Source of the DNA: Rhodospirillales bacterium
GTDB lineage: Bacteria > Pseudomonadota > Alphaproteobacteria > ATCC43930 > CGMCC-115725
Reading direction: 5' to 3'
Length of the DNA: 48,362 nucleotides
Assembly (NCBI GenBank): GCA_027315365.1
Contig: DAHUYF010000194.1
Coordinates: 1-48,362 of the forward strand
A program made the position numbers and the translations under genes. Positions 16,467 to 25,097 of this stretch are shown piece by piece. The first letter of the stretch is position 1. Every line of letters starts with the position of its first letter. Under the pieces are notes generated by a model that was given only the letters and a program-made list of their open reading frames with translations, ran no database searches and was not told the origin of the DNA.

Positions 16467-16857
16467 GCGGCGGCGGCCGGCGCGTCGCGCGCAACTGTGG
16501 GCGCGATCTTACAAGACGAAAAGGATGCAAGCCTCGTCGTAGCGGCGATCTTCGCCGCACTCAGGCAGAAAATCCACTTATCCCGCCGCCCAGATTCCCC
16601 AGGCCGGCTCGGTGCTGGGCGCCGTTCGGAAATCGAACGCGCCAAGTATCAGTTTTCGATACTTTACGAGAGCGTTCTGCGGGTCACCCCGGAGCGTAGA
16701 GGCGACATCATCCACGCCGGAAGTCGGCGGGCAGTATCGGACGAAAGCTGAAGGCACGCGGCGAACCGCCGACGGCCATAGCCATTTTCGCCGCGTCTTC
16801 GTTCTGCGACCCGGCCACAGAAAGTCAAGGCGCCGTCGACCAAGACAATAAAAGTGT
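16467..16857. other. Low-coding gap with an inverted repeat
   Basis: About 390 bases, less GC-rich than the surroundings, between the racemase and tRNA-Gly. AAGTATC (16644-16650) and GATACTT (16658-16664) form a perfect 7-bp inverted repeat around a 7-base AT-rich spacer. One 84-codon frame (16497-16751) uses TTA codons that are unlike neighbouring genes, so it was not called. Confidence 0.4.
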
Positions 16858-16931
16858 TGGAGCGGGTGAAGGGAATCGAACCCTCGTCGTAAGCTTGGGA
16901 AGCTTCTGCTCTACCATTGAGCTACACCCGC
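16858..16931 (-). tRNA. tRNA-Gly (CCC)
   Basis: A complete 74-nt cloverleaf with encoded CCA. It starts GCGGGTGTAGCTCAATGG, has the anticodon loop TTCCCAA (anticodon CCC), T-arm GGGTTCGATTCCC and closing CCCGCTCCA. The outermost pair of the anticodon stem is G-A mismatched. It reads GGG codons. Confidence 0.96.
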
Positions 16932-16964
16932 GCGCTGCCACTTTAGGCGAAGCGCGAGCCTGCC

Positions 16965-17834
16965 TCAAGCGCCGCCGTCGAGCGCGGCCAGCCGGTCGAG
17001 GAGCACGCGATTGAAGGCATCGGCCGCCTCGTACATCACCCAATGCCCGGCGCCGGGAACGACGGCGAAGAACGCGTCCGGCCGGATCCGGCACAGCATC
17101 TCGCGCCGGTCGTCGACCCAGGGGTAAGCGGTCGCGTCGCGCTCGCCCCAGATGCCGCCGAGCGGCACCGCGATCCGCGGCAGCACCGGCCCGAGCAGGT
17201 CGAGCGGGGCGAAGACGCGGCTCCGGAGCCGCGCCCGCACCACGTTCTCGGCCTGGAGATGGACGGCGAGATCGTCGATGCCGGCGGGGTCGGCGAACAT
17301 CAGGATGCCGAGATTGGTCCGCTGCAGCGCCAGCATCTCCTCGCGGCTCATATGCCGGCGCGGCGGCTGCATCTCCTGCATCGGCGCGCGGCGCAGTCCC
17401 ATGCTGGCGGAGCCCACCAGGGTCATCGAGCGCAGCCGCCCACCGAGCGCGGCGGCGACGAAGCTGCCGAGCATGGCGCCGAAGGAGAATCCGACGAGAT
17501 GGCAGCGCTCGCCCGCCGGCAGCAGCGCGTCGAGGCCGCCGCCGATGATCGCCGCCAGGCCTTCGGGGGTGACCGGCGCCGGCGGCGTCGCACTGTCGCC
17601 GAGACCGGGCAGGTCCGCGGCGATGACGCGGTAGCGCCGGGCGAGCGCGTCGATGTTGCGCAGCCAATGCGTCCAGGAGCCGTAGCCGCCATGGAGCAGC
17701 ACCAGCGGCGGCCCGGCGCCCCAGCTGCGCCACACCATGACGCCCTCGCCGCAGGGCGAGGTTGCCGGTGCGGCGGCGCGCGCCAGGCGGTCGAGCGGCG
17801 CGAGCCACGGGCTCCTCTCTGGGGACGACAACAC
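16965..17834 (-). CDS. Alpha/beta hydrolase
   Basis: A 289-residue alpha/beta-hydrolase-fold enzyme. The oxyanion motif is LLHGGYGSW, the nucleophile is Ser in VGFSFGAM, the acid probably Asp in WGERDATA, and the base His in GAGHWV. These give a full catalytic triad. Substrate specificity cannot be read; esters or C-C bonds are possible. The start is GTG at 17834 with GAGG six bases before. It is 33 bases from tRNA-Gly on the same strand. Confidence 0.85.
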   Translation of the reverse strand: MLSSPERSPWLAPLDRLARAAAPATSPCGEGVMVWRSWGAGPPLVLLHGGYGSWTHWLRNIDALARRYRVIAADLPGLGDSATPPAPVTPEGLAAIIGGGLDALLPAGERCHLVGFSFGAMLGSFVAAALGGRLRSMTLVGSASMGLRRAPMQEMQPPRRHMSREEMLALQRTNLGILMFADPAGIDDLAVHLQAENVVRARLRSRVFAPLDLLGPVLPRIAVPLGGIWGERDATAYPWVDDRREMLCRIRPDAFFAVVPGAGHWVMYEAADAFNRVLLDRLAALDGGA

Positions 17835-17992
17835 CGGGCCTCGCGCCGTTGCCTTGCAGTCGCGACACCCTTACCGGCCGGGGCGCCGAAAGCCAAGAGC
17901 CCGGCCATGCGCGCGCCGCAGGGCCGGCTTGACGCGCGGGGAGACCGGTACAAAATGCACCGGCGGGGTCGGCCATAGACGCGGAGGGTCCC

Positions 17993-18385
17993 ATGTATGC
18001 GGAAACGACGCGGTCGATCAGAGTGTCGGTCAAGCCCTTCTATCTCGAGGACCAGTCCTCGCCCGCCGAAAATCACTACGTCTGGGCGTATCACGTGCGC
18101 ATCGAGAACCAGGGCCAGGAGACGGTGCAGCTGCGCCGCCGCCACTGGCGCATCACCGACGGCCTCGGCCGCGTGCAGGAGGTGCGCGGGCCCGGCGTCG
18201 TCGGCGAGCAGCCGGTACTGGCGCCCGGCGCGACCTACGAATATACCAGCGGTACGCCGCTCAGCACGCCGTCAGGCATCATGGTCGGCAGCTACGAGAT
18301 GGAGACGCCGCAGGGCGAGAGCTTCGCCGTCGCCATTCCCGCCTTCTCGCTCGACAGCCCGCATCAGTCGATCCGCCTCAACTGA
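17993..18385 (+). CDS. apaG: ApaG protein
   Basis: A 130-residue single-domain Ig/fibronectin-like protein with the ApaG hallmarks [47 protein letters not shown] and the C-terminal [15 protein letters not shown]. ApaG is linked to cobalt resistance and magnesium efflux phenotypes in enterics, with mechanism unknown. GGAGGG precedes the ATG. It is followed after 16 bases by folE and is probably co-transcribed. Confidence 0.95.
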   Translation: MYAETTRSIRVSVKPFYLEDQSSPAENHYVWAYHVRIENQGQETVQLRRRHWRITDGLGRVQEVRGPGVVGEQPVLAPGATYEYTSGTPLSTPSGIMVGSYEMETPQGESFAVAIPAFSLDSPHQSIRLN

Positions 18386-18401
18386 CCCGAAAGCAACGCA
18401 C

Positions 18402-19058
18402 ATGGCATCGAAGACCGGGCTGAAGCCCGTCAACCACAAGCCCGCCGCGCGCAACGGCGCAGCGCGCCGCCCGAGCCAGGCGGAGGCGGAGCGCGCGGTG
18501 AAGACGCTGATCGAATGGGCCGGCGACGATCCCCATCGAGAAGGCCTCAAGGGCACGCCCGAGCGCGTGGTGCGCGCCTTCGAGGAGTATTTTTCCGGCT
18601 ACGGCAGCGATCCGGTCGAGCTGCTGCAGCGCACCTTCGAGGAGACCGACGGCTATGACGAGATGGTGGTGCTGCGCGACATCCGCTTCGAGAGCCATTG
18701 CGAGCACCATCTCGCGCCGATCATCGGCAAGGCGCATGTGGCCTATCTGCCGGCGCAGCGGGTCGTCGGCATCTCGAAGCTGGCGCGGCTGGTCGAGGTC
18801 TATGCCAAGCGGCTGCAGATCCAGGAGAAGATGACGGCGCAGATCGCCAATACGCTGGACCAGGTGCTGCAGCCCAAAGGCGTCGCGGTGGTCATCGAGG
18901 CGGCGCATCAATGCATGACCACCCGCGGCGTGCACAAGGCGGGCGTCGCCATGGTCACCTCGCGCATGCTCGGCGCCTTCCGCACCGACGCCTCCACCCG
19001 GCGCGAGTTCCTCGCCATCATCGGCCAGGCCGTCGGCGCGACGCTGGTCAACGTCTGA
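18402..19058 (+). CDS. folE: GTP cyclohydrolase I
   Basis: A 218-residue enzyme converting GTP to 7,8-dihydroneopterin triphosphate, the first step of folate/pterin synthesis. The zinc ligands are C100 and H103 (ESHCEHH) and C171 (CMTTRGVHK); [17 protein letters not shown] is the family signature. The 25-residue basic N-terminus is variable in the family. The start is ATG 18402, although the frame runs open through apaG. Type IA enzyme, full length. Confidence 0.96.
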   Translation: MASKTGLKPVNHKPAARNGAARRPSQAEAERAVKTLIEWAGDDPHREGLKGTPERVVRAFEEYFSGYGSDPVELLQRTFEETDGYDEMVVLRDIRFESHCEHHLAPIIGKAHVAYLPAQRVVGISKLARLVEVYAKRLQIQEKMTAQIANTLDQVLQPKGVAVVIEAAHQCMTTRGVHKAGVAMVTSRMLGAFRTDASTRREFLAIIGQAVGATLVNV

Positions 19059-19061
19059 GCG

Positions 19062-19520
19062 TCACACCGGCGGCGAGGGCGGCGCCGGGCGCGTGAGCGC
19101 GATACGCCCGGCGCCGGGGTCGCCGATCACCACCTCGACATGCCAGTTGCGCCATTCGTGGGCGTAGAGGACGGGATCGGGCAGGCGGATGAGCGCGGTC
19201 GAGACCATCACGCCGGCCTGGCTCACCGGCCGCACCGCGCCGGGCGTGATCTGCTGCATCAGCGATCCGCGATCGACCGGCGACGGCACGACATCCAGCG
19301 AATAGGCCGGCACGCGCTCGCCGGCGGCGGTCACCAGCTCGGCGCTGCGCAACGGGCGCCAGTCGACGACATCGACCACGATCACATCGGCAAGCCCGCC
19401 CGGCTTGAAGCCGATGGCGAGGCTTTGGGGCGGGATGTCGGGGGGCAGGCCGCCCGCGCGGTGCAGCCCGCCGCACCCCGCCAGCAGCAGCAACAGCAGA
19501 ACGGCAAACGAGGCGCGCAT
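19062..19520 (-). CDS. Hypothetical lipoprotein (152 aa)
   Basis: A 152-residue protein with a lipoprotein signal peptide: basic N-terminus, LLLLLLAGC lipobox with the lipidated cysteine at about 16. The mature part is Pro-rich then beta-rich (DVIVVDVVDWRPL, HEWRNWHVEVVIGD). No known domain is recognised. It converges with folE three bases away, and follows another lipoprotein on the same strand. Confidence 0.75.
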   Translation of the reverse strand: MRASFAVLLLLLLAGCGGLHRAGGLPPDIPPQSLAIGFKPGGLADVIVVDVVDWRPLRSAELVTAAGERVPAYSLDVVPSPVDRGSLMQQITPGAVRPVSQAGVMVSTALIRLPDPVLYAHEWRNWHVEVVIGDPGAGRIALTRPAPPSPPV

Positions 19521-19592
19521 CAGCCCTCCGCGGCGACCGGATGCGAGATCACCGCCGCGCGCCGCGCCAGGATCCCGCGACGGGCGGCGACG

Positions 19593-20189
19593 CTATTGAA
19601 AATAGCCGCCGAAATGGGCGCTGATCTCGTGGCTCATCTGCTGATCGAAATCGGCCATCAGCGCCTTTGTCATCTCGTACCAGGTCTTCTCGCGGTCGTT
19701 CGGCGTGATGCTCTCGAGCACGCTCTGCGAGCGCGACGCCTTCACCGATACGGTCCGCACCGCCATCCCGTGGTCGTCGACGATCTCCAGCGTCGCGGCA
19801 ACGGTGGCGTCGTAGCGCTGCGCCGGCTGGTCGGTGAAGGCGCCGGTGAGCCCCTCGTCCTTCTTCTTCAGGTCGACCTCGACGACGGAGGCATCGCGGA
19901 TGACGAAACGGGCGCGGGCGCCGCCGCCCGCAGCCTGCAGCCGGTCATGCGCCCAGTTCTCCAGCGCGCGCTGCGGCGGCACCGGGAAGAGGTGCTCGAC
20001 ATGCGGCGACTGGAAGCTCGGCTTGAAGTCGCTCTGGACATCGACCGCGCCGACCGCCAGCCGGATCGGCGGCTCGCCGGTGAAACGGATGTCGGCGAAG
20101 GTCGGCCGCGGCGGCGGCGATTCGCAGCCCGCCAGCGCGCCGGTCAAAGCCAGCGTCACGAGAATGAAGCGCACGAAGCCGAGCCGCAT
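19593..20189 (-). CDS. Conserved lipoprotein (198 aa)
   Basis: Starts MRLGFVRFILVTLALTGALA and has the lipobox LAGC. The mature domain has FADIRFTGEPPIRLAVGAVDV, repeated strands and a helix-rich end (YEMTKALMADFDQQMSHEI). It resembles uncharacterised alphaproteobacterial periplasmic lipoproteins in which a DFxxPxxxPHxEHLFPVPP motif is followed by an RLxAxG segment. Start at 20189 because the signal peptide begins there. It lies 59 bases after hslO on the same strand. Confidence 0.78.
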   Translation of the reverse strand: MRLGFVRFILVTLALTGALAGCESPPPRPTFADIRFTGEPPIRLAVGAVDVQSDFKPSFQSPHVEHLFPVPPQRALENWAHDRLQAAGGGARARFVIRDASVVEVDLKKKDEGLTGAFTDQPAQRYDATVAATLEIVDDHGMAVRTVSVKASRSQSVLESITPNDREKTWYEMTKALMADFDQQMSHEISAHFGGYFQ

Positions 20190-20248
20190 GGAGAATCCCC
20201 GCCGAGGCCGCGCCCGTCCGCGGCGGCGCGAGACTGGCACGGCCGTGC

Positions 20249-21172
20249 TCAAGAGTCCACCAGGGCATGGATGTCGTCGTCGTCGAAGCCGTAATCGGCG
20301 CTGCAGAACTGGCAGGTGACGGTGATCCTGCCCGCCACCTTCATCTCCGCCAGTTCGTCGGCGGGCAGCATGCGCAGCACCCGTTCGACGCGCTCGCGCG
20401 AGCAGCGGCAGCGCGCGGCGAGATCCTGGGGGCGATAGACGCGCACGCCATCCTCGTGGAACAGGCGGAACAGCAGCGCCTCGGGCGCCAGCGCGGCATC
20501 GACCAGCTCGGCCGAGGTGCTGGAGCTCATCAGGATGACGGCGCGGCGCCAGCCGTCCTCCGCCGCCTCCCGCCGCGCGGCATCGCCCTCGTCCGGCAGG
20601 CGCTGCACCATCAGGCTGCCGCCGCGCCAGCGCGTCACGCCCTCGGCATCGGCGACCCGCGCCACCGCCACCTTGAGCCCGGCCTCGACCTGCTCCGACT
20701 GGCGGAAATAGTGGTGCGCGCAATCGGCAAGGCTCGCCCCCTGCAATTCGACGATGCCCTGGTAGCGATCGGTATGCTCGCCCTGATCGACGGTGAAGGC
20801 GAGATGGCCGGCGCCCAGCAGGCGCGGCACCGAGCCGGCGACCTCGCCCTGCGCCACGGCCTTGGCGAGCTTCGCCGCATCGAATTGCGCGTAGCCCCGC
20901 ACCGCCCCGGCGCTGGTGACGTCGGCGACCAGCAGATGGACCGGCCCGTCGCCCTTGGTCTGCAGCGTGAAGACGCCGTCATATTTGAGCGCCCCGGCCA
21001 GCGCCGCGGCAAGCGCGATCGCCTCCCCCAGCAGCCCCGCCACGGGCTCGGGATAGGCATGGCGGGTCAGGATCTTGTCGAGCAGCGGGCCGAGGCGCAC
21101 CAGCCGGCCGCGCAGGCCCGAGGCGTCGATCTGGAACGGCTGGACGAGGTCGTCGGCGGGCAGGATCGGCAT
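20249..21172 (-). CDS. hslO: Hsp33 redox-regulated chaperone
   Basis: A 307-residue holdase activated by oxidation and unfolding. The N-terminal folding domain includes GLLGEAIALAAALAGALKYDG and LLVADVTSAGAVRGYA; the C-terminal redox switch has the four zinc cysteines as CRC...CQFC in the last 60 residues. ATG 21172 has AAGG about seven bases upstream and is preferred over GTG 21181. It is the third gene of argD-argF-hslO, an arrangement common in alphaproteobacteria. Confidence 0.95.
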   Translation of the reverse strand: MPILPADDLVQPFQIDASGLRGRLVRLGPLLDKILTRHAYPEPVAGLLGEAIALAAALAGALKYDGVFTLQTKGDGPVHLLVADVTSAGAVRGYAQFDAAKLAKAVAQGEVAGSVPRLLGAGHLAFTVDQGEHTDRYQGIVELQGASLADCAHHYFRQSEQVEAGLKVAVARVADAEGVTRWRGGSLMVQRLPDEGDAARREAAEDGWRRAVILMSSSTSAELVDAALAPEALLFRLFHEDGVRVYRPQDLAARCRCSRERVERVLRMLPADELAEMKVAGRITVTCQFCSADYGFDDDDIHALVDS

Positions 21173-21223
21173 AAGCGGCACCTTAGGGTTCGGAGCGGCG
21201 CCGGACGCCGCCCCCCTCGCCGC

Positions 21224-22153
21224 TCAGGCCAGGCACCATGTCAGGATGCCCTTCTGCGCGTGCAGCCGGTTCTCGGCCTCGTCCCACACCACCGATTGCG
21301 GGCCGTCGATGACGCCGGCGGTCACTTCCTCGCCGCGCTTGGCCGGCAGGCAGTGCATGAAGATCGCCCCCGGTTTCGCCTTGGCCATCAGCCGCTCATC
21401 GACGCGGTAAGGGGCGAGGATGTTGTGCCGGTCGAGATCGGGTTCAACCCCCATCGACACCCAAGTATCGGTGACGATGCAGTCGGCGCCGGCGGCGGCG
21501 TCCTCGGGATCGGCGGTGAGCCGCACGCGCCCGCCCTGGGCGCGCGCCCAGTCGAGCACGCGCTGCGGCGGCGAGAGCCCTGCCGGACAGGCGAGGCGCA
21601 GCTCGAAATTGAAGCGCACCGCCGCGTGCACCCAGCTCACCGCGACGTTGTTGCCGTCGCCGCTCCAGGCGACGATCTTGCCGGCGGCGCCGCCCTTGCG
21701 CTCCTCCAGCGTCATGACGTCGGCCATCAGCTGGCAGGGATGGCTGGCGTCGGTGAGGCCGTTGATCACCGGCACGGTCGCATACTGCGCCAGTTCCTCG
21801 AGCTTTGCCGCCTGCGTGGTGCGGATCATGATGGCGTCGACATAGCGCGACAGCACGCGCGCCGTATCGGCCGCGGTCTCGCCGCGCGACAGCTGGCTGT
21901 CGCTTGCCGCCAGCACGACGCAATCGCCGCCGAGCTGCTTCATCGCCACCTCGAAGGAGAGCCGCGTGCGGGTCGAGGGCTTCTCGAAGATCATCGCCAG
22001 CATCTTGCCCTTGAGCGGCTGCGAACGGTCGAGGCCGCGCTTGTAGGCGACGCCGCGGTCGAGCATGCGGCGCAGCTCCTGCGCATCGACCCGGTCGAGA
22101 TCGAGAAAGTGCCGCGGCGGCGCCACGCTCGCGGCTTCCTTCACCCGTGCCAT
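21224..22153 (-). CDS. argF: Ornithine carbamoyltransferase
   Basis: A 309-residue enzyme joining carbamoyl phosphate and ornithine to citrulline in arginine synthesis. The carbamoyl-phosphate loop is STRTR (60-64), followed by HPCQ near 140 and HCLP with the ornithine-binding cysteine near 272. The ATG overlaps argD by 13 bases, so translation is coupled. Length is normal. Confidence 0.97.
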   Translation of the reverse strand: MARVKEAASVAPPRHFLDLDRVDAQELRRMLDRGVAYKRGLDRSQPLKGKMLAMIFEKPSTRTRLSFEVAMKQLGGDCVVLAASDSQLSRGETAADTARVLSRYVDAIMIRTTQAAKLEELAQYATVPVINGLTDASHPCQLMADVMTLEERKGGAAGKIVAWSGDGNNVAVSWVHAAVRFNFELRLACPAGLSPPQRVLDWARAQGGRVRLTADPEDAAAGADCIVTDTWVSMGVEPDLDRHNILAPYRVDERLMAKAKPGAIFMHCLPAKRGEEVTAGVIDGPQSVVWDEAENRLHAQKGILTWCLA

Positions 22154-23313
22154 TGCCGCGCCACCTGATCGATGATGCCGGTCGCCTCGTCGATATGGCG
22201 CTCGTCGATGATGAGCGGCGCGAGCAGGCGGATGACGTTTTCCCCGGCGCCGGCGACGAGCAGGCCGTTCTGGCGCAGGCGCTCGACCATGTCGGTGTTG
22301 GGGACGACGCATTTGAGCCCGATGAGCAGCCCCTTGCCGCGCACCTCGGCAAAGACCTTGGGATATTTGCCCACCAGCGCCTCGAGCCGCCGGCGCAGCA
22401 GCGCCGCCGCCCGCTCGACGCCGGCCAGGAAGCCCGGCGCCAGCATGACGTCGAGCACCGCGTCGGCCACCGCCATCGCGAGCGGATTGCCGCCGAAGGT
22501 CGAGCCGTGGCTGCCCGGGGTCATGCCGACCGCGGCGCGCTCGGTGACGAGGCAGGCGCCGACCGGGAAGCCGCCGCCCAGCGCCTTGGCGGCGGCCAGC
22601 ACGTCGGGCGGCACACCCTCCCATTCATGGGCAAAAAGCTTGCCGGTGCGGCCCATGCCGGACTGCACCTCGTCATAGACCAGCATCAGGCCGAACTCGT
22701 CGCAGATCGCGCGCAGCCCCCTGAGATAGCCCTCCGGCGCCGTCGCCAGCCCGCCTTCGCCCTGCACCGGCTCGACCAGGATGGCGGCGGTCTCCGTGGT
22801 GACCTTGGCGCGCATCTCGTTGAGGTTGCCGAAGGCGACATGGTCGAAGCCCGGCGCGGGCGGTCCGAAGCCCCTGAGGTATTTCTCGTTGCCGGCGGCG
22901 GCCAGCGTCGCCAGCGTGCGCCCGTGGAACGAGCCGGTGCAGGCGATGATCCGATAGCGCTCGGGATGGCCGGTCTCGGCGTGATATTTGCGCGCCACCT
23001 TGATCGCGCCTTCCACCGCCTCGGCACCGGAATTGCAGAAGAACACGCTGTCGGCGAAGGAATGGTCGATGAGGCGCCCGGCGACCTTCTGCTGGCCCGC
23101 CACCTGGAACAGGTTGGAGCAATGCCAGAGCTTCTGCGCCTGCTCGGTGAGCCGCGCGATCAGATGCGGATGGCAATGGCCCAGCGCGGTGACCGCGACG
23201 CCGCTGGTGAAGTCGAGATACTTCCGGCCGGAGCCGGTGAAGAGATAGGCGCCCTCGCCCCGCTCGAACGACAGATCAGCCCGAGCATAGGTCGGTAAAA
23301 CGGCTGGAATCAC
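22141..23313 (-). CDS. argD: Acetylornithine aminotransferase
   Basis: A 390-residue class-III PLP aminotransferase, the fourth step of ornithine synthesis. The Schiff-base lysine is K243 ([11 protein letters not shown]), with D214 ([13 protein letters not shown]) contacting the pyridine nitrogen; [14 protein letters not shown] binds phosphate. The start is GTG 23313, with AGGAG seven bases upstream. It heads argD-argF-hslO and is preceded by a leader of about 175 nucleotides that encodes an arginine-rich peptide. It may also act on succinyldiaminopimelate. Confidence 0.96.
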   Translation of the reverse strand: MIPAVLPTYARADLSFERGEGAYLFTGSGRKYLDFTSGVAVTALGHCHPHLIARLTEQAQKLWHCSNLFQVAGQQKVAGRLIDHSFADSVFFCNSGAEAVEGAIKVARKYHAETGHPERYRIIACTGSFHGRTLATLAAAGNEKYLRGFGPPAPGFDHVAFGNLNEMRAKVTTETAAILVEPVQGEGGLATAPEGYLRGLRAICDEFGLMLVYDEVQSGMGRTGKLFAHEWEGVPPDVLAAAKALGGGFPVGACLVTERAAVGMTPGSHGSTFGGNPLAMAVADAVLDVMLAPGFLAGVERAAALLRRRLEALVGKYPKVFAEVRGKGLLIGLKCVVPNTDMVERLRQNGLLVAGAGENVIRLLAPLIIDERHIDEATGIIDQVARQWHG

Positions 23314-23348
23314 GGAGGTTCTCCTGCGCGAAAAGCGTGAGGGATAGG

Positions 23349-23401
23349 GGTTCGGAAGACCGACCGCCTATCGTCGTCGCTGCCGAGGCGCCGTCCGCCT
23401 C
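23349..23401 (-). promoter_or_regulatory. Mutually exclusive stems in the argD leader
   Basis: In the leader RNA GAGGCG (23396-23401) can pair with CGCCTC (23385-23390). The CGCCT part can instead pair with AGGCG (23365-23369) just after the leader peptide. A third stem, GGTCGG (23360-23365) with CCGAACC (23349-23355, one bulged A), shares a base with the second. A ribosome on the final CGA codons would mask the right-hand strands. No U-tract follows, so a standard terminator is not shown. I drew these by eye; no folding was run. Confidence 0.35.
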
Positions 23402-23433
23402 TCCCGCTCGAGCCAGCGATTATCGCGCTGCAT
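23368..23433 (-). CDS. Arginine-rich leader peptide of the arg operon
   Basis: A 21-codon ORF with nine arginines. It begins MQRDNRW and ends RQRRR; the last three sense codons are CGA-CGA-CGA before TAG, and an AGG-CGG pair lies in the middle. GGAG is six bases before the ATG. It starts about 55 bases after the predicted transcription start and ends 54 bases before the argD GTG. The placement is that of an attenuator peptide, with arginine as the end product of the pathway. Caution: random frames in GC-rich DNA are Arg-rich, so chance is possible. Confidence 0.5.
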   Translation of the reverse strand: MQRDNRWLERERRTAPRQRRR

Positions 23434-23494
23434 GATCCACTCCACTCCCCCGCCTGCCCGACCGGCCTTAACCCGGCCCCGGGGGAAGCGCGAA

Positions 23495-23523
23495 AGTATG
23501 AGGAGACGCTTCCTGCCTGTCAA
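23495..23523 (-). promoter_or_regulatory. argD-argF-hslO promoter, TTGACA-N17-CATACT
   Basis: On the minus strand TTGACA (23518-23523) and CATACT (23495-23500) are 17 bases apart. Transcription should begin near 23488, which leaves a 175-nucleotide leader before argD. It sits 28 bases beyond the stop of the upstream ABC permease gene. Confidence 0.75.
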
Positions 23524-23550
23524 TCGCGGGTTCGGACGTCGCCCGCGACC

Positions 23551-24351
23551 TCACGCCTTGAGCTTGTAGCCGCGCGCGATGAGGCCGTGGCAGAGCGCCA
23601 GCAGCCCCAGATTGACGCCGACCATGACCGCGGCGCCGGTCCAGATCGAGCCGTCGGCATGACCGATGAAGCCGTAGCGGAAGCCGTCGATCATGTAGAA
23701 GAACGGGTTCCACAGCGCCACGCCATGCCAGGGCGCGGGCAGCCGCTCGATCGAATAGAAGGTGCCGGAGAGGAAGGAGAGCGGCGTGACGACGAAATTG
23801 GTGACGGCGGCGATGTGGTCGAACTTGTCGGCCCAGATCCCGCCCAGCAGCCCCAGCAGCGACAGCAGCAGCGAGGCGGCGAAGGCATGGAACAGCACGA
23901 AGGCGGGGTCGTAAAGGCGGAGCGGCACGAAGAGCGCCATCGTTCCGGCCACCACCGCCCCCACCAGCACGCCGCGGGTCACGCCGCCCAGCGCGAAGCC
24001 CCAGGTGAGCTCGGCCGGGCTCAGAGGCGGCATCAGCACGTCGACGATGTTGCCCTGCACCTTGGCGATCATCAGCGAGGAGGAGGTGTTGGCGAAGGCG
24101 TTCTGCGCCATCGCCATCATGATCAGGCCGGGCGCCAGGAACTCGGCATAGGGAATGGCGCCGACATGGCGCCGCTGCCCGCCCAGCGCCAGCAGGAAGA
24201 CGGCGAGAAAGAGCAGCGTCGTCACCACCGGCGCCGCCACCGTCTGCATCGACACTTTGAGGAAGCGCCGCACCTCGCGCAGATAGAGCGTCCAGAATCC
24301 GAGCCAGTTGACGGCGCCGAAGCGGCGAAGATGCGGGGCGAGTTCGGGCAT
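23551..24351 (-). CDS. ABC-2 type transport permease
   Basis: A 266-residue permease of the YadH/NodJ type with six hydrophobic segments; conserved parts include LAPGLIMMAMAQNAFANTSSSL, the loop NIVDVLMPPLSPAELTWGF, and FLSGTFYSIERLPAPW. It would export a lipid, saccharide or drug-like molecule together with an ATPase. No ATP-binding gene is adjacent, so its partner is encoded elsewhere. The ATG lacks a clear ribosome-binding site. Confidence 0.9.
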   Translation of the reverse strand: MPELAPHLRRFGAVNWLGFWTLYLREVRRFLKVSMQTVAAPVVTTLLFLAVFLLALGGQRRHVGAIPYAEFLAPGLIMMAMAQNAFANTSSSLMIAKVQGNIVDVLMPPLSPAELTWGFALGGVTRGVLVGAVVAGTMALFVPLRLYDPAFVLFHAFAASLLLSLLGLLGGIWADKFDHIAAVTNFVVTPLSFLSGTFYSIERLPAPWHGVALWNPFFYMIDGFRYGFIGHADGSIWTGAAVMVGVNLGLLALCHGLIARGYKLKA

Positions 24352-24411
24352 CGAGGGCGGCAGGCTCCTGTTCGGGGCGCGGAGCTTACGCGCCCCGGCG
24401 CCGGCCGATCA

Positions 24412-24448
24412 AGGCAGGACCGACAGGCAGGACCGTAGCAGGCAGGAC
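24412..24448. repeat. Three direct repeats of AGGCAGGAC
   Basis: AGGCAGGAC occurs at 24412-24420, 24425-24433 and 24440-24448, start-to-start spacing 13 and 15 bases. It lies between the divergent ABC-2 permease and recX genes. The repeats could be a regulator-binding array or slippage products. Confidence 0.55.
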
Positions 24449-24496
24449 TGGAGTAGCGCTCGCCCGACCGCCGCCCGCGGGACTAAACTCGGGCTT

Positions 24497-25075
24497 ATGG
24501 CTCAGCCCCCGTCCAGCCGGCACCGCGGCCCCAAGCCGGCCACCGCCGCCTATCTCGAGAACGCGGCGCTGCACTATCTCGAGCGCTTTGCCAGCTCGAG
24601 CGGCAATCTGAGGCGCGTGCTGATGCGCAAGGTCGAGCGCTCGGCCCGGCTGCACGGCACCGACGTCGCGTCGGGGGCGCGGCTGGTCGACGAGATCATC
24701 GCGCGCTATCTGCGCTCCGGGCTGCTCGACGACCGCGCCTATGCCGCCCAGAAGGCGGCGAGCCTGCGCCGGCGCGGCGCCTCGCGCTACGCCATCCGCG
24801 GCAAGCTCGCGGTCAAGGGCGTCGGCGGCGACCTCATCGACGCGACGCTCGAGGCGGAAACCGCGGCGAGCGAGCTCGCCGCCGCCTGCGCCTTGGTGCG
24901 CCGCCGCCGCCTCGGCCCCTGTCGGCCGCCGGGTGCCCGCGCCGGCCTTCGCCAGAAGGACCTCGCGGCGCTGGCACGCGCCGGCTTCAGCCTCGATCTG
25001 GCCCGGCGCGTGCTCGGCGTCGGCGACGAGGCGGCGCTGGCGGCGCTGGAACGCGGCGAGGCCGAGTCCGGCTGA
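24497..25075 (+). CDS. recX: RecX-family regulatory protein
   Basis: A 192-residue helical-repeat protein that modulates RecA filaments in this family. It has the RecX three-helix repeats, with YLERFASSSGNLRRVLMRKV, the motif SGLLDDRAYAAQKAASLRRRGASRYAIRGK split across the middle repeat, and a final repeat ending DEAALAAL. The ATG at 24497 starts the conserved part. It is not next to recA, as is common in alphaproteobacteria. It converges with the MscS gene 22 bases away. Confidence 0.85.
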   Translation: MAQPPSSRHRGPKPATAAYLENAALHYLERFASSSGNLRRVLMRKVERSARLHGTDVASGARLVDEIIARYLRSGLLDDRAYAAQKAASLRRRGASRYAIRGKLAVKGVGGDLIDATLEAETAASELAAACALVRRRRLGPCRPPGARAGLRQKDLAALARAGFSLDLARRVLGVGDEAALAALERGEAESG

Positions 25076-25097
25076 GGCACCGCTTCCGGCGCGCGGT

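Noticed and set aside
16497-16751. 84-codon frame after the racemase
   Set aside because: It starts at GTG without a ribosome-binding site and uses TTA codons not seen in neighbouring genes; no family similarity.
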